Part shown: positions 1 to 12,345 of the stretch, piece after piece
How the letters are laid out: each line of letters opens with the position of its first letter
Numbering within the stretch: position 1 is the first letter of the stretch
Assembly (NCBI GenBank): GCA_002633005.1
Contig: NMRA01000004.1
Location: 941,066-1,005,065, forward strand
From: Phoronis australis
Taxonomy: Eukaryota; Phoronida; Phoronidae
Direction: 5' to 3'
Length of the DNA stretch: 64,000 bases
Notes under the pieces: model-generated
Database searches by the model: none
What the model saw: the letters and a program-made list of their open reading frames with translations, nothing else
What the model was told of the DNA's origin: nothing
Made by a program: the position numbers and the translations under genes

Positions 1-630
1 GACAGCTGAGACAACTGAAGAAAGTATTACTCCTTTGATGTGTCATTAATACACAACAGGCTCTAGTGACAGCTGAGACAACTGAAGAAAGTATTACTCC
101 TTTGATGTGTCATTAATACACAACAGGCTCTAGTGACAGCTGAGACAACTGAAGAAAGTATTACTCCTTTGATGTGTCATTAATACACAACAGGCTCTAG
201 TGACAGCTGAGACAACTGAAGAAAGTATTACTCCTTTGATGTGTCATTAATACACAACAGGCTCTAGTGACAGCTGAGACAACTGAAGAAAGTATTACTC
301 CTTTGATGTGTCATTAATACACAACAGGCTCTAGTGACAGCTGAGACAACTGAAGAAAGTATTACTCCTTTGATGTGTCATTAATACACAACAGGCTCTA
401 GTGACAGCTGAGACAACTGAAGAAAGTATTACTCCTTTGATGTGTCATTAATACACAACAGGCTCTAGTGACAGCTGAGACAACTGAAGAAAGTATTACT
501 CCTTTGATGTGTCATTAATACACAACAGGCTCTAGTGACAGCTGAGACAACTGAAGAAAGTATTACTCCTTTGATGTGTCATTAATACACAACAGGCTCT
601 AGTGACAGCTGAGACAACTGAAGAAAGTAA
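1..630. repeat. 67-bp minisatellite, about 9.4 copies, in a ZC3H15 intron
   Basis: Nine virtually identical 67-bp units start at 1, 68, 135, 202, 269, 336, 403, 470 and 537, followed by a partial unit from 604 to about 630. Each unit begins GACAGCTGAGACAACTGAAG and ends GGCTCTAGT. The array touches the left window edge, so its full length is unknown. It lies about 14 bp beyond the splice donor of the last visible ZC3H15 exon (donor at 642-643), so it occupies the start of the following intron. The lack of divergence between units suggests recent expansion or homogenisation. Confidence 0.95.
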
Positions 631-643
631 TGTCACCACACAC

Positions 644-3600
644 CTCATCCTCTTCAATCTTTTCCCGCACAAACACCCCGTCATCGGCATCGTCGTCGTC
701 ACCGACAACGAGGTCAGGATTGAACTCAAACATCTCCCGCCCACTAACCTGGAACATAGTATCACAGCATGCTGTTTAACGACGTACAAATAAATTGACC
801 AATAAGACAAGGTTTAATAAGTTGGTTTCACCCACCCAGTCATTTCATGCACTGATCAACTACCAACTTGAACTACAACCAACATTCGACCTCACTATCA
901 ACAAATTTGGCCGACCACATTACCTTGAGAGCATGCGGTATACAGTCGGCTTCCAGAGACTACTCTACCAATAACTAACTGTGAGTTATTCAAAAGCCCA
1001 GAAAACCCTTTCGAATATGGACTGTTTAAAGACAGGTTTCATATAAATCAAAAGTTATGTTCTAACGGCTTTATGGTATCATAACAATAAACAATCAAAC
1101 TCAGAGTGAAAAAAATTGAACACCTCAAAAAATCTTCAAGATATCGCAATCACTTACACCAAATATTTTTCCTGCACTGAAGTCAGACTTTTTCTTTGCC
1201 TTTTCTGCTGTTGCTTTCTGAATCTTTTCATTTCTCTGGAAGGAAAACAAAGAATTCTCACTCCATTATAGATATCTCCTTTTGTTCCAGCTCCAAACGA
1301 ATTTTTAAATGCAAGTAGTAATCAGAGGCCCATTCCTACAAAATGACTTATCGGTAAGTTCATTGTTGGTTACGAATCTCAGCTTTGTCGCTTTGACTTC
1401 AGTAAAACCTTGAAATAGTTTTTTTGTGTTCAAATAAAAAAAACCTTAATAGCTAAGACTGTCTTAAATTTCTGTCTTTGTTTTAAGTAAACTCACATTT
1501 CTCTTATTAAGTCCATGATAAAAATGGCTCCCGCAACAAAGTAATTTATTCCAACATAACAGCAGTTTCTTGCAGCAACCAAGCAGGAAAGAATCAAGCG
1601 TGCAAAGGTTTAATCTTCTTTTCAAAACCTCCGTAAAGTTGGTGTTCATTTTGTGAAACCAGAGTAATTTGACATCCAAACACAGGAGCTTTTGATTACT
1701 TTCTGTATGTTACCAGAGTTTCAGCTTGTCCGTAGAAAACTCTGGTGAGACACACCTAAGTCAAAAAACTTTAGGCAAATTTAAGATCGCTTTCTTAGAA
1801 TGGGGGGCACTTTGGGTACACATCTATTGACAAGGCACAAGATACCGTGGAACATGCTGTTTTTCTAATGCAGTAAACGTTTAGCCAACTCTTTGAGTTA
1901 GCTTTTTTATTCACTGCTTAACTGGAGGAGAAAAAATCCGTTATAAATGAGAGATCAGCCTGTCGGCAATCTTTTCAAAAGCATACAAAATGTACAAATA
2001 AAATGTAGCACCAGCTACAGCTACTTAAAGTTTTCTAAAAATGATGTTGAAAATTATTTGTAGGGAGATTAAAACTAACACTTTTTGGAAGTATTCCTTG
2101 AGGCGCAGTGGTCTGCTCAAACGATCAATAACAATAAAATAATTATAGCATTTCAACAAATCCACAACTCACCTTCTTCTGTTTCCATTTTAAAAACGTC
2201 TCCAGCGTGACTTTTGTTAAGTTAGAACCAAGTGCTGCCCTCTGGAAAACAAAAGCACACCAGTGACCACAAAAGACCATTGAACACACCTACAGATACA
2301 TAATACACCCAACAAAACTAATGGGATCAGTGGTTATCGCTCTAAATGAAAGAAATTTTAACAGCAACAATACTGGTTGTAGAGCTAAGTATTGTAACAA
2401 AGGTTGATCTAGAACCAAACGTCAGGGCTGCGGTCTATAGACACAAAACAATCAACTTGCACTTGCAGCGAAAAGCCTTCACTCGTGGAAAGGAAACAGT
2501 TCATCCTATCCCACAATTCTGTAAAATCAGGAGAATGAGACCAATGAAAGTGATACGACTGACAAACTCAAACAAGGTCAAAGATCAATATCTGCCAGTT
2601 AGTTTGAAGGCCGACCCAGCACCTTATCTCCTCCATCTTCTGAAAACATTAATCCCTAAGAGCTCCACAAGATAGTAGTACGTACCTCTTTCTCCACAAG
2701 TTCCTCGATGGTGATTTCGTCCACCTTTTCGGCCTTCTTTTGATCTTTCTTCAACACAAAACCTACCAGAGCAGAAGGAAAGGCATAAACAAAGACTCCA
2801 GGTGAGTACTAAAGGTTCACATCATTCTCTAGGGTCATTAAAATTGCTGAACCTTACTATTACTGATTGCTAATTTGAATTACATGAAATTGAAACTAGA
2901 CAGCATTTAATGAATTTTCCCAGTTTCGATATTTTTCACAAACAAATTGAGGTCATCGGCATTTGATTGTCTATGTTTCAGACAATTTCGGGCATACCAA
3001 TTATTTTTTTCGTGTAATGTTAGTTAAAGCAGGGACATGTAGATTTGGGATATTTTAACCTGAATCAAAGACCACGATTTGCTTTGATATTAAACAGACA
3101 AAAATGGTTTAATCACCAAACTCGGGTCCAGCTATTTGAAATGCAAAACCAAGTAGAGAGACATGTCGACAAAACCAAGTAGAGAGACATGTCAACAAAA
3201 CCAAGTAAAGAGAGACATGTCAACAAAGATTTTCCTTTAAGCTCCAAAGTCAGACTGGATTCAGACTAGAAACCCAACCAATAACAGATTATGATGTGAC
3301 ATACAAATTTGTAAGTTCATTCAAAGCAAGTCGTGTAGTTGGTCAATTTTCGAATGAATTTTGATTTAATAGAGATGATAGACTCCCAAGTTCTGAATGG
3401 GTAAAAATTGAAATCAATTTCAGCAGTAAGTGGTCTAATTTGGTAGTCTATGCTTTTAAATTAAAAGGCAACAAACATAGGTGAATCTCACTTGGAAATT
3501 TAATCCATAGAAATTATAGAGGTTCACTTGATTCGATCCACACACAAAACTCACCAGGTGGCAGGGCATGTTTATAATGGCACTTCTCTCCATTGGGACA

Positions 3601-4210
3601 TTCCCAAAACCATCCATATTTACTATTCTCTACTGCATCCAGGAAGTACTTGCAGATCTATAAATGAAAGACAACAAGCTGTAAAAAGTTCCCCAGGGAC
3701 ACATGGTGGTGTATAACACATGGTGGTGTATAACACATGGTGGCATATAACACATGGTGGCTTATTACACATGGTGGCGTATAACACATGGTAGCTTATA
3801 ACACATGGTGGCATATAACACATGGTGGCTTATTACACATGGTGGCGTATAACACATGGTGGCGTATAACACGTGGTGGCGTATAACACATCGTGGCGTA
3901 TAACACATGTTGGCATATAACACAAGCTGGCATATACGGTAACACATGGTGGTGTACAACACATGGTAGTGTATAACACATGGCTAAGAAATTGGGAATT
4001 ACCTGAACAAGTCATGGATTAACAGTGTGAATTTTCAGTCACAAGCAAATTGAGGATTTCGTAAAAAGACTTGATTGTAGACCAATGCAATTTCATCGAT
4101 TACCAATTTCAGAGCGACGGCTTTACAAAAATGTTAGGCCACATGTACTTTGTAATTAACAACAGAAGTTGACTTTTAGGAGGGATTAAACGCTGAACAA
4201 CCACAGAATT

Positions 4211-4260
<50 letters not shown>

Positions 4261-7200
4261 AACATCCCCTTATACACATTTCTCCCACTTTCAAAGTACA
4301 ATGATTTGTTTGACACATGCAGCATTGTCCAAGGTGTAGCGATCAGCTGTTGCTGATCAATAAGCCTCGACAGTGCGTTTACAAGAGAAACATACACTAC
4401 AAGTCAAAAGTATTCAGAAAAAATGACCCATAATTCTCTGTCACGACGGCTGGGAGGAAGCTGAATTCATAGTCAGAGTAGTCTCCCCTGGTGTGGGAGA
4501 ATGAAGGGGAATTTAGAGGACAGTAAGGTGGCCAAGCTGTTCTGCAATTAGAAGTTTGCCCCCACAACAGTTATCATTGCTCATTTTAGCCATCAACAGG
4601 GAATTAGTCATCGTGATTGGGGGAATGGTATTTTGTTGGACTACTGAGGTGTTGTACTGTATCCATGGTAATTATAACCAGGACTTACAATAGAGGTAGC
4701 TGGTAGCGACTTGTTTTTCTCTCCGTGTTTCTTGGAGACCACTTCCTCTAGTTTGGCTTCATCCCAATCCATCATTTCACCTGAAGGGAATTTGGAGACG
4801 AGGCAATTTTATAAACTTTAAACACAACCTATTTTAATGAAAGACAGAAGAATAAAAACATTTAGGATGCCTTATTCAAATTGCATTGCGGAACAATGCC
4901 CAAAAAGGAAAAACTTGACTTATGTATTTTAATTGAAAAAATAGTAATTGCTCCTCATGAAACCATTTCCATACCATCAAAAGAGAAATGAATATAAGAC
5001 ATTCTACTCTTGTAAAACCGATCTCAAAATATTCCTTACTTTACAATTCCATTTCCATTAACAATAAAAACATCAAAAACAATCAGCAGCACAAGATAAC
5101 ACTTCACAGCTGGGGGTTGGTCAAAATTAAAACTATGATTTCAAATGTGGCACAGGAACGCACAGCCTTTAACTTAACTTGGTAACGGAAACAGATTCCT
5201 ATTGTGGTAAGGAATATTATGTGACCGACTTTATGAGAGTAAAAGGCTTAATTAGATTCTCACTTCAGCAAGCAACATGGCAAAATACAACTCTAGCATA
5301 ACATTCTTACCAGCTTCAAACTCAAGGAGGGTCAAGAGGGAAGCATTTTTCCCCTTTGAAACCATTTCATTATAGCTAAGAACTATGAGCCAACATAATA
5401 AAACCAAATAATGAACTGTCCAATCACCTTCCTCCTGCGCATCATAGACGCTCTTCTTCTCCGACTTCCTTTCCAAGCTCAGGTCATGTGAGAATTTACA
5501 CTTGGCACCCTTAGAGCAGGCCCCCTGCTTGAAGAAGGCGCACAGTACCGATTTGGGGTCAGCACCTGGGGGTTAAAGGGTAACTGCAGACTTGAGGTAA
5601 CTGGATGTAAACTGAATATTTTACAGACCATGAAATCCAAAGTTGGTCCAATCAGATTAAGTTAAACACTCCCAGTGTATTTCTCGCATCAAACAGTGGC
5701 TTTGACACTCATCAAACAGAGGGTATGACTGTTGACATCATCAAACCAAGGGCATGACATCATCAAACAGAGAGTATGACTGTTGACATCATCAAACAGA
5801 GAGTATGACTGTTGACATCATCAAACCAAGGGCATGACATCATCAAACAGAGGGTATGACTGTTGACATCATCAAACCAAGGGCATGACATCATCAAACA
5901 GAGGGTATGACTGTTGACATCATCAAACCAAGGGCATGACATCATCAAACAGTGTACACAGAGTTTACATGACATCATCAAAAACAAGGTATCACACTAT
6001 CATTCATTTATGGGTAAACCATTCCAAATGTGGCAATAGTAAACTTTCTGACAATATATTGCCCAAATTGACAGTTCAAAAATATTTTTAATTCAGCAAC
6101 AATCAATGGATAGCCATGCCGATTTTTCTTGTTGCAGAAATGAAGAACATAACACATTTCCCATAATCACTTTCCGTGAATGACTGGCCACTAAAAATTA
6201 TAAACGGGATTTTCCAATTATTTTAAACATACTGGCATTTGTAATCTCACTTCATGGAGAAATTACAAAAACTTATATTTCGGTGTTTAAACGTCCGAGC
6301 AAAGTAAAAAGTTTTTTGTTGACAAGCATAACGAGCAGTGGAATGCCTTGAAACATGAGGTTGCATTTCACGAGTTGAACAACTAGAATCTAGAGTCACA
6401 TTTGGTGATTAAAGTTCTGACTGGAATAGCCTACGACAATCTGAAGTTGCATTTTGCAAGTTGGTACTGGCAAAATCGGGCACCTGACCTACCTTTACCA
6501 ACAGTTTGTACAGGCCTGAACAGTGTGTTCAGCTCCTCCGCTTCTTTTTTCTTAGCCTCCTTTGCTTTGGCCGTTTCTTGCTTCTTCATCTCTTCCATCT
6601 AGTCACATACGAGAAAAAAGAGAACAGAGGGGCATGGCAAACAAGTTGAAAATACCTTGCCTCTTTTTCCAGCTGAATAATGCCTCACACCGTGTTGATT
6701 GTTTCTCCAAACCCAAACAAGAATAGTGCCACATTGGGAGAGAGTCACCAGTTACTTGAACGTCAGCTGTGAAATGATCTACAGTCGATTTGTGGCCAGA
6801 ATATGTCGAATTTGATAGACCATGTTCTTAGCTTTTGGTAATTAAAAAAGGAAACATAAGGACTGTATGTTTTGCTACTGAAATATGTAAATACCATTCA
6901 AAATCTCAATTACTTGAAATATAATAAATTTCCTCAATTCCGTCCATTTTTAGTTATCGTGGAAAAACAGAGTCTTTACTTATTGTGAACACAAACCTTC
7001 GAGGCTTTTTGATTGCCAAACTTGACTTGCGTAGTGACATTCTTGATAAACTTTTGCTGTTTTGTGCCTTTTTTGTTCTTCAGACCAAAGGTCTTGTCCT
7101 GTAACAAACAGAAATAATGTGACAAACGTCCAGTCAAAGTTAATATAACATACATACATTCATAAAATTAACAACGATTGTTTCGAAAAAAAATTATGTT

Positions 7201-9574
7201 ATAAGTCAGAGACTTGACTAATGTCTTAACTAGGAGAGTTCTGCTGATTGACAATTGCCCCAATGAAACTTCACTTCAACTGAAGTTTTCTTCTGACCAA
7301 ATGACTGCATTTGACATGCACACTTGAGGTCTAGTAGAATATTATATGAAAGCAATTAAGGCACTTTCAGCACCAAAAAATACACGCCTTAATACTGTTA
7401 ACTTTAAAAAGTAATAAAGAATAGATTTTTGTTGGTCAGTGTTGATGTTATGTCTCACTAAAAAAGCATTTTTAGTTAAGTAACGCATTTTCCAGTCATT
7501 TTCAGCATGCAAAAATCAGTGTCTGCAGTTTTCAAAATGATTATATTGACAAAAATAATGTTGTGATTAAAACATATTCATGGTTTAATGACTCTTTTTT
7601 AAGTGGAGGGTTTTAATAAAATTTTCTCATCCAAAATGGGTTTAAGGTCGTTACAATGATAGTTTTAATGACTATCAGGCTCATGCTATTGGATTTATTC
7701 CAAAAGACAATGGCAAACATAGATTTCATTTCGTGATCTGGGACTTTCATGAGGACCCCTCATGTGACGTGGCGTTAAGCTAAGCGTCGAGCGCCGAAAT
7801 ACTTGATCAGGTGTATTGTTCATATCTTATCATTGTGCATCATTAATTACTTTCTTGTGCTGCGTGGGTAAATCGTCTCCACTTTCATGCGTCCATTGAG
7901 TGATACTGATAGCATTGTGCCATTGGCGCACTAAAATGAACAAACTGGATACCAAGATGAGGAGATCACCTGGAAATATTTTTATGCTTTATTGATATAT
8001 GGTTAAAACCGAGCTGAGGAGCTAGAAACCTGGCTCAAGGGCTTAGCAGTGTGACCTGGTGGGACTTGAACACACGACCTCGAGTAAAGAAAGCGGGCAC
8101 TTATCAACCAGGCCACACTGCCTCCTAATGGCCGGTGAATAGGTTTTACAGACTATTATAACTGTAGTAGTAGTACACGTAGTGTACCTAATTATGGGAT
8201 GGACCTTAAATATCGGACATTACATCAAATTCTGCTTGAAGCATAATCTGAGAAATATATGACACCAATTTTTGTTCTGCTGTAATGCATTCAATGTCCG
8301 GCACTGTCTCGTTTTTTATAGCATTCCCTCGTTTTTATTTCACCTAGAGAGGGTGCAATTTAGACCCCCAAGTCAGCCTAAAAATGGACGATCGCATAAA
8401 TAGGTTATAAAAGTTAAATACAATATCATTTTCCAAAATGAAGTCACCTAAATGAAGTGACAAACTGACAATACGTCACTGCTTTATTTTTTCATTTGTT
8501 TCTCGAGTCAAACCTCGGCCGTTCACGTGCTCGTGTCATATCAACTAGAAGGCAAAGAGATACTTAAACACTACAGTGAGGTTGTACGTGCTTTAGTTGT
8601 CTGCACTGATTCATCGGTCGAGACAACTTGGTGATGTCATCAGATGACATTTTATGGATTATTTTTGTTGCGAACGGAGCTGTGTTCTAGCAGCAAATAT
8701 ATCAAAACACTCCAGCTGCAATACGGCGACAAGGTGCAAGCGGCCATTACTTGGTTAGACAGTTTTCCGCGGTATGGCGTATGCGGAAACATGTTGTCCC
8801 AGATTTAGTTTCTCCGAAGGTTTGCTAGTTGTGTTTTTTAATGATCAGTCAGAACAAAAATGTGACTTGCGGTGACAAGATATAGTAACTGAACTATTCC
8901 GTAAAGGTTTAGTCTTTACTTCAGTAAAGGATTAACAACAATCCGTAGTAAAATGTGCCAAAAGTAAACGTCCGATAATTACTCCTAGACGAAAGTCTGT
9001 TGTGCGTGAACTTGGAATTTTGCGGAATCTCAAGATTGCGTATGCATGAACTTGGAATACAGTAAACTACTAACATTCACGTCAATGAGATAAATATAGC
9101 TCACTGGTTGACTTTGATAAAAATGCGCACTAAACTAAATCAAATTACATTTTATTCAAAATAACGTAAATTTTAACCAATCAACATTCAACAATCTTTT
9201 TTCAAATATTGGCGATTTTATGCACCAAACAATATTATTGTCAATAATTGATTTATTTATATTCCTCAAATTCTTTGACACGAGTAACGATAAAGGAGAA
9301 ATGGGTGATACTGAGGCCACTAATTACAAATATTCTTTACATTGAATAAAAAAGTTCACCTGATTGCCGCAATGAATACTCAATTCCAAGTTCACGCATA
9401 CGCGATATCTTGAGATAATGGGGATTCCAAGTTCACGCATGTGGCAAGCCGAGCTGAACTAGTTTATTTATATAATCCCTTTAAATCTCTTACTTCAATA
9501 ATCTTTTCTTTCTTTTTCTGTTCAGTCTTCTTACTTGCGGCATCCGCTCCTTTCTTTGCAGGTTTTGGAGGCAT
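644..9574 (-). CDS. ZC3H15: Zinc finger CCCH domain-containing protein 15 (DRG family regulatory protein 1), 3' end outside window
   Basis: Ten exons on the minus strand join without a frame break: 9494-9574, 6997-7098, 6493-6598, 5428-5565, 4689-4780, 3555-3657, 2686-2762, 2173-2241, 1158-1235 and 644-748 (951 bp, 317 codons). The start [20 protein letters not shown] is the first methionine and matches the lysine-rich N-terminus of the family. Two CCCH zinc fingers are visible: C-x7-C-x5-C-x3-H at residues 105-123 and C-x17-C-x5-C-x3-H at 175-203, with KYGWFW inside the second. A lysine/glutamate-rich helix follows, then [14 protein letters not shown], the conserved core of the DRG1-binding (DFRP) region. 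Family knowledge: the protein binds and stabilises the translation GTPase DRG1 in the cytoplasm. The human protein has about 426 residues, so roughly 100 C-terminal residues should lie left of the window. Every donor is GT and every acceptor AG. Introns carry minisatellites and a foldback element. Confidence 0.95.
3143..3226. repeat. Short tandem repeat, about 26 bp, three copies
   Basis: Three successive imperfect copies of AAAACCAAGTAGAGAGACAT plus a GTCAAC-type end. The third carries a small insertion (AAGAGAG). They lie in the ZC3H15 intron between exons 2686-2762 and 3555-3657. Confidence 0.8.
3698..3985. repeat. 17-bp minisatellite of ACACATGGTGGCGTATA type
   Basis: About 16 imperfect copies of a 17-bp unit, ACACATGGTGG followed by a variable CGTATA, TGTATA or CTTATT. 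The units are visibly diverged. On the minus strand the array ends about 40 bp before the acceptor of the ZC3H15 exon at 3555-3657, so it sits where a branch point and polypyrimidine tract would be expected. Small open frames on the minus strand here are by-products of the repeat. Confidence 0.93.
4214..4261. repeat. (CA)n microsatellite
   Basis: Alternating CA run of about 40 bp with one AA interruption near its right end, in the ZC3H15 intron between exons 3555-3657 and 4689-4780. Confidence 0.95.
5700..5985. repeat. 51-bp minisatellite built from CATCATCAAA half-units
   Basis: The motif GTATGACTGTTGACATCATC recurs at 5723, 5774, 5803, 5854 and 5905. The spacing is 51 bp except for one 29-bp step, where a half-unit is missing. 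Each unit holds two ACATCATCAAAC cores followed by either CAAGGGC or AGAGGGT. It lies in the ZC3H15 intron between exons 5428-5565 and 6493-6598. Confidence 0.92.
8035..8128 (-). repeat. tRNA-like repeat (SINE or tRNA-derived fragment)
   Basis: On the minus strand there is a B-box-like GTTCAAGTCC preceded about 50 bp upstream by an A-box-like GGCCTGGTTGATAAGTG. The unit is bounded by GCAGTGTGGCCTGG and its near-perfect inverted copy CCAGGTCACACTGC. Six extra bases between the T-arm and the 3' strand of the acceptor-like stem rule out a normal tRNA fold, so I call it tRNA-derived rather than a functional tRNA. It lies in ZC3H15 intron 1. Confidence 0.5.
8998..9446. mobile_element. Inverted-repeat (MITE-like) element, about 450 bp, in ZC3H15 intron 1
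   Basis: The left arm (about 9005-9062) contains TGAACTTGGAATTTTGCGG, then TCAAGATTGCGTATGCATGA and a second GAACTTGGAAT. The right arm (about 9383-9446) holds the reverse complement, with TTCCAAGTTCACGCAT twice around GCGATATCTTGA. The arms are about 60 bp and the AT-rich core has no coding frame. No target-site duplication could be assigned by eye. Confidence 0.75.
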
Positions 9575-9944
9575 TTCTGATTTTTAAGACAAAATTAAAA
9601 TGAATCAAGTTACAAACTGTGACGAAATGTCCAACATGGAGGACAAGTAGATTTAGTAGTTGATTTCAAAGTTTTGGGTAGTACTTGGCTTTACAGCTTA
9701 CTCAATTCTGATTATTTGACAATTTGCATAATAAGATACCAAAAGATGATAGAAACTCTAAAAATAATTTTATAATTGTAAACTGAACCGACTTTAGCTT
9801 GCTCTTAACAAAAGGAAACTATCTCTCCAGACAGCAGATTAACTTCCGTGAAAACTTTGGTGAAAATGTGGATGAAAGCGGCACTGAAAATTTCAGGTGA
9901 TCAATGGTCGCAATTTTGACCCATTGTTTAAGTCCCTTCCCGAA

Positions 9945-10062
9945 ACATTTGTCACTGCGTTGTAGAAATTGCGTAGATCATCCGACACGGGACTCGAAAC
10001 AACGACCCCGGTAAATTGGTAAAACGAGCAAGCGTGCTGACCTCCTCCCGCTCCGCATTCGT
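9945..10062 (-). repeat. tRNA-like sequence with B-box
   Basis: On the minus strand, GGTCAGCACGCTTGCTCG (A-box-like) is followed by GGTCGTTGTTTCGAGTCCCG, which contains a B-box match (GTTTCGAGTCC). I could not fold a complete cloverleaf. A tRNA-derived SINE fragment upstream of ZC3H15 is the simplest reading. Confidence 0.4.
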
Positions 10063-10264
10063 GATTTGAGAAGCTCGTCTTCAACAACTGGTGGCTAAGA
10101 ATATTTATTTATTTATTTATGTAATATTTACAATGAGGGTAGCCCCATCAGTTCACACTGCTTTCCATTGGCCCTTTCATGATTACTGAAAAGTGAAAAT
10201 ATGTAGCCAAGAACAGAACTGAGGCAGATTCACTGAACAACAAACATAATACCATGTTTTAGAC

Positions 10265-10995
10265 TTGACAGGCCCCAGTGCCAGGGAGATGGTGAAGTCC
10301 GGGGGTCACTCATATCAACAAAGTGTCCGCAGACGTGTATCAAAAACTTTGAGTAGACAGTATTTTTTCAGCAAGTTTTGCAGGACCTGCACGGGGTTCA
10401 ATAGGCCCCTAAATATCCATTCCGTCCCTGCAAAAGTACCACTGCACCACGGGCGTCCTCAGCTTCTGATCGTCCCCAATATACTACATATAATACTACA
10501 AGTTATGACACTTCGGACTTGAAATTCCACGGGTGCTTCACTTCAGCCGTCCATAGCAAACATAAAACTCAATAAATTTACACAAAACAGGGGTTCAACA
10601 AACCATGAAGAATTGTTCTTTCTCCCAATACCATTCACGGTGTCCTGTTAGGGCGACTTCGTAAGAAATTCGCAGTCAAAGAACAAAAATGTTCACAAAA
10701 AGCCCCCACACACGTCCTCCCTGGGCCCGTCGAGGTCAAGGACGGTACGGAAATTGCCGCTTTGTCGCGTAAAGTCACGATGTTGCTACTTCCGTAACTC
10801 ACCGGCAATTTCCGTACCGTGTATTAGGGACGATCAGAAGCTGAGTACGCCTGTGCACTGCACTGGTAAAAGGCGTACTGATGGCCTTCGTAAAGAAAAA
10901 TCTGTCCCGTAAAGGGGGTAGGAATTAGCAGGCTTGGCACCTGAATAGGGGTCTTTCAGTAATTTTTGGTACACTCCTGTGGACACCTTGTACTG
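10265..10995. mobile_element. Foldback element with arms of about 170-200 bp
   Basis: The segment at about 10285-10475 is repeated in inverted, diverged form at about 10825-10995. The best preserved stretch is CCTCAGCTTCTGATCGTCCC near 10455-10475, matched by GGGACGATCAGAAGCTGAG at 10827-10846. The arms face each other across about 350 bp. Inside that core is a second, nearly perfect short inverted repeat: ACGGTACGGAAATTGCCG near 10741 and CGGCAATTTCCGTACCGT near 10803. No transposase frame is visible. Confidence 0.75.
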
Positions 10996-11034
10996 TAGGA
11001 GCTTTGTGCACAGTAAGCTTTATTGCAAATTATG

Positions 11035-11402
11035 CCTCACACTGATTAAAACATCAAAGTCGCGTTGCTATAAGTACCTTTTGTGCATAGAGGGGCAACT
11101 TAGGGGGCCGTTGATGCCTTTAATATCTTCCAACTTGGACAAATACTCCTTGCAAAAACTTTTTTCGAGCACTCCGTTGTTCAGTTTGGGCAACTGGCCA
11201 TTTTTACACTGCACGGTCCATAAGCACGTGCAGCGTAAAAATGACCAGGTACCTATTTGGGCAACTGAACGAAGGACTGCTTGAAAAAAGTTTAATTAAA
11301 GGTAAGGGAGTATTTGTTCGAGTTGGAAGTAATGATAGAAATCGACTACCTTCTAAGGTGTCCTTTTATGTGCAAAAAGTACTAATAGCAATGTGATTTC
11401 AC
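11035..11402. mobile_element. Palindromic MITE, family A
   Basis: An almost symmetrical palindrome centred near 11217. The left half contains CTTGGACAAATACTCC, ACTTTTTTCGAGCACTCC and CATTTTTACACTGCACG. The right half contains their inverted counterparts: GCAGCGTAAAAATGACCAGG, GGACTGCTTGAAAAAAGT and GGGAGTATTTGTTCGAGTTG. Related half-copies occur at about 43780-44420 and 44770-44965. There is no coding capacity, as expected of a non-autonomous foldback element. Confidence 0.75.
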
Positions 11403-12267
11403 CGTCTCTACAGGGGCCAGTCGAAACGGTGGCACTATCTAGTTATAGACTAGCCTTGGTGCAAAGCTGTGTACTTAATATACAACTTTGCGTGAATGTT
11501 GGTTAAAAAATGGCCAATTGAAATATGACACAACATTAGTGTCATAAAAACTACACTCTTCCTTTAGTAAACTGAATTATTTACCAGTGTTAGAAAAATT
11601 GACTTTTTGCCGTAAAGTTGTGGAGCGGCTTTCAGCACCTTTAAAATAACATCACTTAAATTTCTTTTTTTCGTCGATTCTTCAATCAACTGTTCCTCAT
11701 CCACGAGGTTGCGTACATGTCACCAGAAATTATCGGAACTGGTTTCATTTCGTTCAAGTTTTTAGTATTGTGGTACCAGCTAACTGAATTTCAGAACAAA
11801 TTTTGTTGCTGCAAAGCTACCATTACTTCCCGAGAGATGTCCCAACAAATTAGGAATTGGCTCTTGTGGCTGTCAGGAGTCTACTGTATTCAAAATCACG
11901 ATAGTCTAGGCTTTTCTTTGTTACAATAGGCGGAGAATTATTCAAGAAAATGATATTTGTTAAATTCTTATCCATTTTTTGCCACGCAATGAGCAAGGTG
12001 AGTGTCGGTTGACTCGCAGATTTTGCATGCATCCTTGCTGGTCGTTAATTATACGAAAAGTCATGTTGATAATTAGTTTCACAACAAGGTGACGAGCAGA
12101 ACTATCCAGGCTGTGTGACATTTTGAGGTCTGTTGGAGCTAAATGCACTGTGGTTGCTGGCTTTATTTTCATGATAGTCCTCATACAGTTAGTTGGCTGG
12201 CTAGTTGCAGACGTGCTTCCAGTGAATCATATGAGCCTCTGTTAGCCACTCGCTAACGGGCAATGGT

Positions 12268-12345
12268 CTATTAGCTGAATGGTTAGCATGCGTGTTGGTT
12301 TTATCGAGGTTGCTGGTTTGATTTCCAAGTCGTGTAATATCGGCC
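12268..12345 (+). repeat. tRNA-like repeat (tRNA-derived SINE head)
   Basis: TATTAGCTGAATGGTTAGCA is a clear A-box-type match. About 50 bp later GGTTGCTGGTTTGATTTCC resembles a B-box. Spacing fits an internal RNA polymerase III promoter, but the acceptor and anticodon stems are not convincing, so it is more likely a SINE or tRNA relic than a working tRNA. Confidence 0.5.

Noticed and set aside
1-603. CRISPR array suggested by regularly repeated units
   Set aside because: Units are contiguous and identical with no unique spacers, in a eukaryotic intron; it is a minisatellite.
3623-4015. Several cysteine-rich minus-strand frames
   Set aside because: They are translations of the 17-bp minisatellite in different frames.
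10604-10662. Possible TSFM first exon beginning MKNCSFSQYHSRCPVRAT before a GTAAGA
   Set aside because: It looks like a targeting peptide, but ends in phase 2 where exon 2 needs phase 1, and it lies in the core of a foldback element.
11941-11996. Possible TSFM first exon MIFVKFLSIFCHAMSK ending at a perfect GTGAGT donor
   Set aside because: It ends in phase 0, so joining to exon 2 shifts the frame; the frame that fits has a stop and no ATG.
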